A DNA stretch of 60,110 nt from Derxia lacustris (GTDB lineage: Bacteria > Pseudomonadota > Gammaproteobacteria > Burkholderiales > Burkholderiaceae_E), in contig NZ_MUHU01000003.1 of NCBI RefSeq assembly GCF_002105195.1, positions 1 to 60,110 on the forward strand, read 5' to 3'. The notes beneath the pieces were generated by a model. It saw only the letters and a program-made list of their open reading frames with translations. It did not search any database and had not been told where the DNA came from. Below are positions 51,582-59,148 of this stretch, one piece after another (the stretch's first letter is position 1; each line of letters begins with the position of its first letter). Made by a program: the position numbers and the translations under genes.

Positions 51582-52220
51582 TCAGGCGTCGGGGTCGAAG
51601 AGGTGGGCGCGCAGCGCATGCAGCGGCGCCGGGTCGGCGAGCGCGCCGGGCTGGCACAGGTCGATGAGGGAGCAGGCGCGGCAGCGCTCGTCGTCGACGG
51701 CGGGCGGCACGCGGCCTTCGGCCACCAGCGCGCGCACGGCGGCGGTGGCGGCTTCCACCTCGGCGCGCAGCGCGGGGCCGATCTGCACGATGCGGCGCCG
51801 CTTGCTGCTGGCGTAGTAGAGGGCGCCTTCGGGCACGGCGCGGCCGGTCATCTCTTCGAGGCAGAGCGCCTGGGCCGCGAGCTGGAGGTCGTCGCAGGCG
51901 GCGATGCGGGCCGACTTGCGCCGCGAGCCGTGCTTGTACTCGACGGGAAAGGGCTGGCCGTCGGGCGTGAACTCGACGACATCGGCCTTGCCGATCAGGC
52001 CGAGCCGCTCGCTCCACAGCGGCAGCGCGCGCTCGATGCGATAGCCGGCGCGGGTTTCGACCTCGGGCGTGTCCACCCGCTCGTGCACAGCATTGCCGCG
52101 CTGGGTGTAGAGGTTGTCGGCAAACACCTGCTCCACATGGATGAGCGCGCACTGGCGCGGGCAATAGGCCCAGTGCTGGAGCGCCGAGAGCGCAATGGAG
52201 TCGGTGCGGTCGTCGCTCAT
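51582..52220 (-). CDS. cas4: CRISPR-associated exonuclease Cas4
   Basis: 212 residues. Iron-sulfur cysteines: C20 in WAYCPRQC and three in CRACSLIDLC near residues 185-195. RecB-type nuclease residues are in GKADVVEF and VEYKHG. Trims prespacers and sets PAM-dependent orientation in type I-C adaptation. First gene of the adaptation block; separated from cas7 by the toxin-antitoxin pair. Confidence 0.95.
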   Translation of the reverse strand: MSDDRTDSIALSALQHWAYCPRQCALIHVEQVFADNLYTQRGNAVHERVDTPEVETRAGYRIERALPLWSERLGLIGKADVVEFTPDGQPFPVEYKHGSRRKSARIAACDDLQLAAQALCLEEMTGRAVPEGALYYASSKRRRIVQIGPALRAEVEAATAAVRALVAEGRVPPAVDDERCRACSLIDLCQPGALADPAPLHALRAHLFDPDA

Positions 52221-52285
52221 GGGCGGCCTCGGTGATGGATGCTGCGGAATAAACTCGGCCCAACCTGCACCGGGAGCCGATTGCC

Positions 52286-52519
52286 ATGCCTACCGCCTAC
52301 GAACGCCTGCACGCCGAAGCGCTGTCCCTGCCCGAAGACGAACGCGCGCGGCTGGCGGAAGAGCTGATGGCCAGCCTGCCGGCCGATGCCGAACTGCTGG
52401 CCGCCTGGGCAGCAGAGGCGGAACGCCGCATCGACGCCGAAGCGGCCGGCGAAGCCGATGCGCGCGACTACGACACGGTGCTGCGCGAGCTGCGCGCCGG
52501 GCTCGGCCGTCCGGCTTGA
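52286..52519 (+). CDS. Antitoxin, addiction-module (Unstable_antitox) family
   Basis: 77 residues, MPTAYERLHAEALSLPEDER onwards: the short acidic helical protein with LPEDERARLAEELMASL that is typical of putative addiction-module antitoxins paired with ParE/RelE toxins. GGGAG eight bp before the ATG. Divergent from cas4 across only 65 bp. Its TGA overlaps the toxin start. Confidence 0.86.
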   Translation: MPTAYERLHAEALSLPEDERARLAEELMASLPADAELLAAWAAEAERRIDAEAAGEADARDYDTVLRELRAGLGRPA

Positions 52520-52809
52520 AAGTCGCCATCGCGCCTGCGGCCGAGCGCGAACTGCGCGACGCCGTCGACTACTACCGGAGCGCCGCCGGCGCGGCCACGG
52601 CAGCCCGCTTTCTTGCCGCCGTCGACCATGCCGTTGCGCTGGTGCTGGCCCATCCGGCGCTGGGCACGCCGGTATCGCCACGCACGCGCGCCATCACGCT
52701 CAAGGGCTTTCCGTACTGGCTGCTCTACTCGGTGGAAGCCGACACGCTCACCCTGCGCGCCGCCGCCCATCAGCGGCGCCGGCCGCAAAGCTGGCGCGAG
52801 CGCCACTGA
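52516..52809 (+). CDS. ParE/RelE family toxin
   Basis: 97 residues from a TTG that overlaps the antitoxin stop (TTGA). RelE/ParE fold landmarks: APAAERELRDAVDYYR at the start and the C-terminal block AAAHQRRRPQSWRER, the typical H-x-R-R-x-P-x-x-W pattern. Either gyrase-targeting (ParE) or ribosome-dependent mRNA cleavage (RelE) is possible; sequence alone does not decide. The stop is 9 bp from the convergent cas7 stop. Confidence 0.87.
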   Translation: MKVAIAPAAERELRDAVDYYRSAAGAATAARFLAAVDHAVALVLAHPALGTPVSPRTRAITLKGFPYWLLYSVEADTLTLRAAAHQRRRPQSWRERH

Positions 52810-52818
52810 GCCCGCGCG

Positions 52819-53775
52819 TCAAACCCGCTTGATGAGCGTGACGCCGGCGGGCCAGTCGGCTTCGTCGAGCGTCACGCTGTAGTCGGCATAGCCGCGCGCG
52901 ATGTCCACTTCGGGCCTGCGCTTGATGCTGAGCCGGTCGAACAGCGCATGCGCATGCGCATTGCCGAGCTGGCTGTCGTGCTTGAACACGTAGAGCGCGC
53001 GCGTCGCCATCTCGCCGCGTGCCGCCGAGCGGTCGTGCTCGAACATGTTTTCCAGCGACTGGAACAGCAGTTCGAGGTCGTCCTCGCCAAAGCCGGTCTG
53101 CCTGGCCAGAAAAGCCGAGACGAAGCCGTGCGCCACGTACACGCCGTAGGGCACGGTGTGCTTGCGGCCCATGGTGCGGTTGTCGCCGTCCTGCTTGTCG
53201 GCCTCGGCCTGGGTGGCCACGGCCATTCGGGTGATCGAGTGTTCGAGCGCAACGATCGGCTCGACCGAGCGCGCGAAGGTGAGCTGCACCGGGCCGCGCA
53301 CCTGACCGCAGTTCACGCCGGTGGACATGACGGCGCCAAACGTGCGCACGTCGAAGAAGTTCTGGCACATCCAGGCGCGCGCCTTGTCCACGTCGCTGGC
53401 GCTGCCCTTGCGCTTTTCCTTGGCCGGCTTTTTCTTCTTGCCGTCCTCGGGTTCGGGCGCGGCGTCGGCGGCTTCTTCAACCGGCGCGTCGAGCTTGAGC
53501 GCCGAGTAGGCGCGCTGGTTCTGCACGTTGAGGATAGCGCGCTCGCGCACATAGATCTCGTGGCGCTTTTCGCCGGGCTGGGGCTCGGTTTCGGACTGGT
53601 CGCGCGTGAGGCTGACGAAGTTGCGCACCTTGCGCTTGAGCGACACGTCGGTGACGAGGCCGTGGCCGGTTTCGGCGTCGAGGCGCGGCAGATTGCCGGC
53701 GTCGGGATCGCCGTTGGGATTGCCGTCGCGCACGTCGAACACGAGAGCGAAGTCGTAGCGGTTGGCGAGGGTCAT
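52819..53775 (-). CDS. cas7: Cas7 (Csd2) backbone subunit of type I-C Cascade
   Basis: 318 residues. N-terminal [25 protein letters not shown] is the Csd2/Csh2 signature (GNPNGDP, trimmed). A Lys/Glu-rich low-complexity insert lies at about residues 98-126 (with [18 protein letters not shown]). Several copies wrap the crRNA spacer. 46 bp after cas8c; last gene of the interference block before the toxin-antitoxin pair. Confidence 0.95.
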   Translation of the reverse strand: MTLANRYDFALVFDVRDGNPNGDPDAGNLPRLDAETGHGLVTDVSLKRKVRNFVSLTRDQSETEPQPGEKRHEIYVRERAILNVQNQRAYSALKLDAPVEEAADAAPEPEDGKKKKPAKEKRKGSASDVDKARAWMCQNFFDVRTFGAVMSTGVNCGQVRGPVQLTFARSVEPIVALEHSITRMAVATQAEADKQDGDNRTMGRKHTVPYGVYVAHGFVSAFLARQTGFGEDDLELLFQSLENMFEHDRSAARGEMATRALYVFKHDSQLGNAHAHALFDRLSIKRRPEVDIARGYADYSVTLDEADWPAGVTLIKRV

Positions 53776-53821
53776 GCGGATTCCTTGGGCGTTCTTTGTG
53801 TTGGAGCGAAGCGGCGATGGA

Positions 53822-55609
53822 TCAGGCGGCGGCGATGTCGGCCGGCGCGTCGTCGACGGCGGCAGGCGACTCGGCCGGCTTGTCGGCCTTGGTGAAGAAG
53901 GCCTGGCGCTGGTGGTAGTAGCCGAGCGCGAAGCGGCCTTGCTCGGGCAGCGCCAGATGCGCCGGAAAGCCGGTCAGCGGATCGAGCGCGCCGACGATCT
54001 CGCCGACCAGCTTCTCGAAGTTGGCGGCGCGGCCCCGGCTGTCGAGCTTGGCGATGTGGTGGTTCTTGAGCCGCAGCAGCGTGGTGAAGACGGTGGCCGG
54101 CGTGCTCGACGCGGCGCCGTAGTAGCGCTCGCGGATGGTGGCGTTGAGGCCGGGGCTGGCCTCTTCCTGAATCTTTTCGAGCGTGGCGAACAGGCGGCCC
54201 AGCCGATAGGCGCGGTCGGTGATGGATAGATCGAGCACGGGCGAAAACTCCTTCTCGCGGGAATGCGAACGGATGGCGCGGTTGAGGCAGGCCTTGATGG
54301 CCGCCGCGCGCAGATAGGTCACGCGCTGTTCGGCGCGGCAGCGCTGCACGGCGGCGTTGAGCCAGGTGACGGGGAATTCGCCGCCCGACAGCACGGCGCG
54401 CATCACGTCGCCCCCCAGGCGCGGCGGGATGTTGTCGGCCTTGCCGAGCACGGCCACGGCGCTGAGCAGGCGGAACAGGCTCGGGAACTCGGCATCGCCC
54501 GGGCCGCGCGCGATGGCCAGATCGCGGAACCATTCACCGATGCGCACGCCGACCTCGTCCACCGTGGCCACATGCCAGAAGCGGATGGCAATGCGCGCGG
54601 CGTTGGGTGCGAGGCCCAGCACGTAGAAGCGGTCGCCGCCGCCGTCGCGCGCGTAGCCGCCCGACTGCACGCTGCCGAGCACGGCGCGGATGCGGCCGGT
54701 GCGCGCATCGGGGTCGTCGGTGGCTTCGCCGAACACGGCGGCGAAGGCGTCTTCCGCCTCGGCGGCAGCGGCGCTTTCGGCCCAGAACACGGTGGACGCA
54801 TCGCCCACCTGCATGCGCTGGCGCGAGTCGCGCGCGAGCAGATGGTTGAGCGCGGTGGTGTAGGCAAAGGCGGCGCGCGGGCTGACGGGAGCGTTGGCGC
54901 CCTGCTCCTTGCCGTGGCTGCGGAAGGCGTCGAGGTTGAACGAGACGATGTTGGCGCCCGAGGTCTGCGCGCCCCACACGCCCTTGATGGCGCTGTGCAG
55001 CCGCTCGGGCGCGACCGTGCCGCCGGTGACGAGACAGATGCCGGGCGCCTCGCCAGCCTCGGCGTCGGGCTCGCCGGCCAGCGCTGCGGTCGCCACCGCC
55101 GGCCGCTCGCACACCAGATCGCTGTCGCCCGCGAGCCGGAAAGTCACGACGGGATTGCTCTCGCGAATCTCGGCGGCAAACGCATGCGCCTCGACGGCGG
55201 CGAGCGGATCGGCGGCCAGAAAGGCCAGCACCGCCGCCATGCCGGCGTCGGCCTGCGCTTCGGCCGGCAAGGCGTGCAGCCGCGCGACGAAGGCCGCGTG
55301 CTGCTGGGCCACGCGCTCGGGCTTGTCCTTGGTGTCGAGGCCGAGCACGTATTCGGCCGTGTCCCAGAGCAGATTGGCGGCCACGCCCGAGGTCTTCTTC
55401 ACGCCCATCGGCACGCAGAACGACTTGGCGACCTTCTTCTTGGCCGGCCCGTCGCGGGTGTCGGTGATGTCGATCAGCCGGCCATCGGCCGCCAGCTCCA
55501 GCACGAACGGGATCGGCTTGTCTTCAAAGCCAAAGCGCGGCAGGCGCCGGGCCGGATCGGGGTCGGCGCATTTGCGCTCGTAGTAGCGGAACAGGGCTTG
55601 AAGAATCAT
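53822..55609 (-). CDS. cas8c: Cas8c (Csd1) large subunit of type I-C Cascade
   Basis: 595 residues from [20 protein letters not shown], the Csd1 start. Blocks such as [23 protein letters not shown] and YYHQRQAFF (trimmed) are family-like. Recognises the PAM and recruits Cas3; in I-C an internal start usually gives the small subunit Cas11c, which may also occur here. The ATG overlaps the cas5 stop (ATGA). The upstream part of the open frame to 55831 is not coding. Confidence 0.94.
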   Translation of the reverse strand: MILQALFRYYERKCADPDPARRLPRFGFEDKPIPFVLELAADGRLIDITDTRDGPAKKKVAKSFCVPMGVKKTSGVAANLLWDTAEYVLGLDTKDKPERVAQQHAAFVARLHALPAEAQADAGMAAVLAFLAADPLAAVEAHAFAAEIRESNPVVTFRLAGDSDLVCERPAVATAALAGEPDAEAGEAPGICLVTGGTVAPERLHSAIKGVWGAQTSGANIVSFNLDAFRSHGKEQGANAPVSPRAAFAYTTALNHLLARDSRQRMQVGDASTVFWAESAAAAEAEDAFAAVFGEATDDPDARTGRIRAVLGSVQSGGYARDGGGDRFYVLGLAPNAARIAIRFWHVATVDEVGVRIGEWFRDLAIARGPGDAEFPSLFRLLSAVAVLGKADNIPPRLGGDVMRAVLSGGEFPVTWLNAAVQRCRAEQRVTYLRAAAIKACLNRAIRSHSREKEFSPVLDLSITDRAYRLGRLFATLEKIQEEASPGLNATIRERYYGAASSTPATVFTTLLRLKNHHIAKLDSRGRAANFEKLVGEIVGALDPLTGFPAHLALPEQGRFALGYYHQRQAFFTKADKPAESPAAVDDAPADIAAA

Positions 55610-56262
55610 CCGCGCACCTCGGCGCCGGCGATGTCGAGCACGCCGCGCGTGGCGACGGCACGAAAGAAGCGCGGGCGCGGCTCGCTGGCCCTGGCGTAGT
55701 CGAGGTCGAACAGCATCCAGCCCAGATCGCCGTCGAGGCTGGCCTCGGGCGTGGCCGGCTCGGCGTCGGCATCCACCAGCCGGAAGCGGGCCGCGAATTC
55801 GCGGCAGCCGAGATAGGGCTGGTTGACGCACTGCCCCTGGCTGGCGCGGCGCCGGAACATCTCGACGTACTTGGCGGGGTTGGCGCGCGCGTCGTCGCCG
55901 AGCAGCTCCATGCGCGCGTGCAGGCGATAGGCCACGTCGCGCAGGAACAGGCCGGCGCGCTGCTGGCGGTCGTCCTCGATGTCGATGCCGATGCTGCCGC
56001 GCCCCTCGTTCATGGCGGCGATGGCATTGCGCACCGACGCCACCGACGCGACTTCGTTGCGCCGCACGCTGATCCAGCGCACCGGCTTGAGCACCTCGAT
56101 GCGCTCGACGGCCCAGCGGATGCCGGGCTTCCAGAAGATGGCCTCGAACACGGCGCGCGCCGCCGACGGCGTGATGACGTCGTAGGACACGCGCTCGACC
56201 TTCATTTCGGGGCGGGTGAAGCAGGCGTAATCGCCCGCGACTTCAAGGCAGAAAGGCTTCAT
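55606..56262 (-). CDS. cas5c: Cas5c (Cas5d) crRNA-processing endoribonuclease
   Basis: 218 residues, MKPFCLEVAGDYACFTRPEM onwards, with VSYDVITPSAARAVFEAIFW typical of Cas5d. In type I-C this protein replaces Cas6: it cuts the repeat hairpin and caps the crRNA 5' tag. The 37-nt repeats here would yield an 11-nt tag. Overlaps cas8c by 4 bp; 17 bp after cas3. Confidence 0.95.
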   Translation of the reverse strand: MKPFCLEVAGDYACFTRPEMKVERVSYDVITPSAARAVFEAIFWKPGIRWAVERIEVLKPVRWISVRRNEVASVASVRNAIAAMNEGRGSIGIDIEDDRQQRAGLFLRDVAYRLHARMELLGDDARANPAKYVEMFRRRASQGQCVNQPYLGCREFAARFRLVDADAEPATPEASLDGDLGWMLFDLDYARASEPRPRFFRAVATRGVLDIAGAEVRG

Positions 56263-56279
56263 GGCTCCCCTTGCAAAGT

Positions 56280-58760
56280 TCAGAAGACGAGCGCGGCCGG
56301 ATCGCCCGGCGCGCCGTCGGCAATCACGCCCAGCGCGGGGTCGTAGAAGGTGTCGGACGCCTGCACGTACAGGCCCGGAAAGTTGGGCACTTCACGCACG
56401 TCGCCGCGCGCGAGCAGGTCGAGCAGGTGATGGCGGTAGAGCGTGACCGTGTGGCGCTGGAGCTTGCGCAGCAGGCCCCATTCGGTGCGGCCGGCTTCGA
56501 GCGCGCCGAACATCGCGTCGAAACCGGCATCCACGCCCTCGGCCGGATAGCGCACGAACACCGTGCCGCCGTCGGCCTCGTCGATGAGCCGGAAGGCGTC
56601 GGAAGCGCTGCGAAAACGCACCGGCAGCGTGGCCGTCGCAAGGTCGGGCTGGGCGCGCAGCTTGCCGCGCATGTCCTTCGCGTCGAGCGCTTCGTCGTTG
56701 TAGAGCAGCCCGAAATAGCGACTCACCAGCTCGGGCGCGAGCGGATCGGCCGGCTCGCCGGCCCAGACCAGCCGGCTCTTGCCGACGGCGCGGCGCAGCA
56801 CGCCGGGCGGCGGCTCCTTGGGCGGCACGAACACATGCACCACGCCCTCGGCGAGCAGGCCTTCGCGATTGCAGCGGCCGGCGGCCTGGGCGATGGAATC
56901 GAGCCCGGCGAGTGCGCGGTAGACCACCGGCAGGTCCAGATCTACGCCGGCCTCGATCAACTGCGTGCTCGCGATGCGCACCGGCAACGCCGGCCGGCCG
57001 GCGGCCAGCGCCGCGCGCCGGGCCGCGAGCGCGGCGCGAATCTGGCCGAGCACATCGGCGCGGTGCTGGGCGCACATCAGCGCCGACAGATGCCACAGGC
57101 CGCCGGCCGTGCTGTCGTCGTCACCGGCACGTGACTTGAGCTGGCGGTACAGCTCGGCCGCATCGGCGCGCCGGCCGACCACGGCCAGCACGGCGTCGTG
57201 CGCGGCGATCTCGTCGGCCAGCTCGGCCCAGCCGCGCGGCTGGTTGAGGTTGGCCGGCAGCTGCACGCGCACCCGGCGCAGCGCCCGATGCAGCGCCGCC
57301 GGGTCGCGCACGATTTCGCGCACCTCGCCAGCGGCAAAGCCCTTCAGCCCCTTGCGCACATCGGCCAGCGCGGGCGAGGTGAGCACCGGCTGGGTGGCGG
57401 TGCAGAACAGCACGGTCACGCCGTAGTCGCGAATCAGCAGCCGCAGCACATCGACGATGGGTTGCAGATAGGCCGGCGGCAGCGCCTGGGCCTCGTCGAG
57501 CACGATGACGCTGCCGGCGAGGTTGTGCAGCTTGCGGCAGCGCGAAGTGCGGCGCGCGAACAGGCTTTCGAACAGCTGGACGTTGGTGGTCACGACCAGC
57601 GGCGCATCCCAGTTCTCGCAGGCAAGCCGGGTGTGGGCCGATTCGCGGGTCTCGTCGACCTCGACGCCGCTGTGGTGCTCGACGATCTGCTCGGCGCCGA
57701 AGATGCCCCGGAACACCTCGGCGGTCTGCTCGATGATGCTGGTGTAGGGGATGGCGTAGATGACGCGCCGCTTGCCGTGGCGCACCGCATGGCCGAGCGC
57801 GAAGGCCAGGCTCGACAGCGTCTTGCCGCCGCCGGTGGGCACGCTGAGCGACCAGGCGCCGGGCGCCTCGGCGGCGCGCTCGCGGCATTGCGCCAGCACG
57901 TCGGCGCGCACGCGGTTGACGGCTGTTTCGGCCAGCCCGTCAGCGCGCGTGTCGGCCAGCTTTTGCGCGAGCTTGGCGTCGAACGCTTCGAGCAGCTGGG
58001 GCAGCGGCTTGAAGCCGGCGCGGCGGGCCGACTTGCCGCCGTCCATGTAGCGCTCGGTGTCGAGAAAGTCGGCATCGACCAGGGCCGAGAACAGCATGCG
58101 CACCCAGAGCGCAAAGCGGCCCGGAATCTCGCCCTCGCCCGGCTTTTCGATGCGCAGCGTGGCGAACGCGGGTGGCGCGGCGTCGGGACGCAATACGGCA
58201 TCGGGCGGCGCGATGCCTTCTGCGCCGGCCAGCGCATCGACCAGTTCGCGCTGGGCGTCGGCCCCTTGCAGCCTTGCGCACAACCCCTGCCCGCACTCCG
58301 TGTCGCCGCTCCAGTCGTCGAGGCCGGCATGGTGGCCGGCGATGAGGTACTGGAGCACGCGGGCGACAAAGCGCGCCTGCCTCTCGGCGTCGGCCTGCTG
58401 ACGCGGATTGGCGCCGGCCGCCCCGACGGCCGCCCGAGCCATTTCGATCAGCCGACTTTCGGCCCAGAGCGCGCCGGCGGCGGAATGGGTTTTATCGGCC
58501 GAAGCGGTGCGCTGCTCGATATGCGCATCGGGGTTCTGGCGCAAATAGCGCTGAAAACCGGCGCGGTATTTGCCAAGGTCATGCCAAAGCCCTGCAAACG
58601 ATGCCCATTGCGCGGAATCGAATGGCTGCGCGAATTGCGCCGCCATTTTGGCCACCTCTTGCAAATGCTCGACAAGCAAATGGCCGCCGGCTTCTGCATT
58701 GCTCGCGCCGGCATTCAAATGCGCCAGCGGGCGGAAATTGGCGGGCAAAGGCGACGGCAT
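56280..58760 (-). CDS. cas3: Cas3 helicase-nuclease (type I-C)
   Basis: 826 residues. HD nuclease motif WHDLGKY (H60, D61); Walker A PTGGGKTLSSLAF near 305-317; Walker B LDEAQALPP near 420; helicase motif VI QAAGRCNREG near 620. It unwinds and degrades target DNA after Cascade recruitment. All catalytic motifs are intact. First cas gene. The first 300 bp are less GC-rich than the remainder. Confidence 0.96.
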   Translation of the reverse strand: MPSPLPANFRPLAHLNAGASNAEAGGHLLVEHLQEVAKMAAQFAQPFDSAQWASFAGLWHDLGKYRAGFQRYLRQNPDAHIEQRTASADKTHSAAGALWAESRLIEMARAAVGAAGANPRQQADAERQARFVARVLQYLIAGHHAGLDDWSGDTECGQGLCARLQGADAQRELVDALAGAEGIAPPDAVLRPDAAPPAFATLRIEKPGEGEIPGRFALWVRMLFSALVDADFLDTERYMDGGKSARRAGFKPLPQLLEAFDAKLAQKLADTRADGLAETAVNRVRADVLAQCRERAAEAPGAWSLSVPTGGGKTLSSLAFALGHAVRHGKRRVIYAIPYTSIIEQTAEVFRGIFGAEQIVEHHSGVEVDETRESAHTRLACENWDAPLVVTTNVQLFESLFARRTSRCRKLHNLAGSVIVLDEAQALPPAYLQPIVDVLRLLIRDYGVTVLFCTATQPVLTSPALADVRKGLKGFAAGEVREIVRDPAALHRALRRVRVQLPANLNQPRGWAELADEIAAHDAVLAVVGRRADAAELYRQLKSRAGDDDSTAGGLWHLSALMCAQHRADVLGQIRAALAARRAALAAGRPALPVRIASTQLIEAGVDLDLPVVYRALAGLDSIAQAAGRCNREGLLAEGVVHVFVPPKEPPPGVLRRAVGKSRLVWAGEPADPLAPELVSRYFGLLYNDEALDAKDMRGKLRAQPDLATATLPVRFRSASDAFRLIDEADGGTVFVRYPAEGVDAGFDAMFGALEAGRTEWGLLRKLQRHTVTLYRHHLLDLLARGDVREVPNFPGLYVQASDTFYDPALGVIADGAPGDPAALVF

Positions 58761-58825
58761 GATCTGAAAGGGTTAGGCCATGAGCATTGAGTACCGCAAA
58801 GTCTAACCAATCAGGTTCAAGACAA

Positions 58826-58853
58826 ACCATAGGGCCGAAATGATCCGAGCCAA
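58826..58853 (-). promoter_or_regulatory. Candidate promoter of the cas operon
   Basis: Minus strand TTGGCT (58853-58848), 16-bp spacer, TATGGT (58831-58826), 66 bp before the cas3 ATG. The gap 58761-59077 is relatively AT-rich and otherwise holds an ATCTG/CAGAT dyad (58881-58893) upstream of the -35, a possible regulator site. No other gene is supported there. Confidence 0.45.
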
Positions 58854-59077
58854 AATTGGGAATTGCGGCATAACTCACGAATCTGATCCAGATCATTGTG
58901 GCGCGCATTTTCTGGATGCCGGCATGGCGGCGGCGCAATAGAAGCGGCGGCGCATGGCTAAACGCAACGGTATTTGCGTGCGCGCCACCGGCCGGCCGAT
59001 GCAGTGATCCAGCCATCGGGCGTACCGAACAAACATGAAAACAAGCGAGCGCAGCGGTGCCGGCGATGCCTTGCTGG

Positions 59078-59114
59078 TCAGACTGGTGGGACGGCCTGCT
59101 GCGGCGGGAGAAAC
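59078..59114 (-). repeat. Remnant of a decayed CRISPR repeat
   Basis: Only the right end (CGGCGGGAGAAAC, 59102-59114) still resembles the array 2 repeat, at the expected distance (34 bp) from the next degenerate copy. It marks the oldest, trailer end of array 2. Confidence 0.5.
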
Positions 59115-59148
59115 CGTGCAGCAGGTCGTCGACACACGGCACGATCTC

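Noticed and set aside
52221..52818. A CreTA-like RNA antitoxin (crRNA-like partial repeat) near the toxin
   Set aside because: No fragment of GTTTCAAT or ATTGAAAC was found in the gap between antitoxin and cas4, and the toxin has a normal protein antitoxin partner.
50549..58790. Plus-strand open frames of 250-530 residues opposite the cas genes
   Set aside because: Shadows of cas1, cas8c and cas3; no signatures, and the minus-strand genes are unambiguous.
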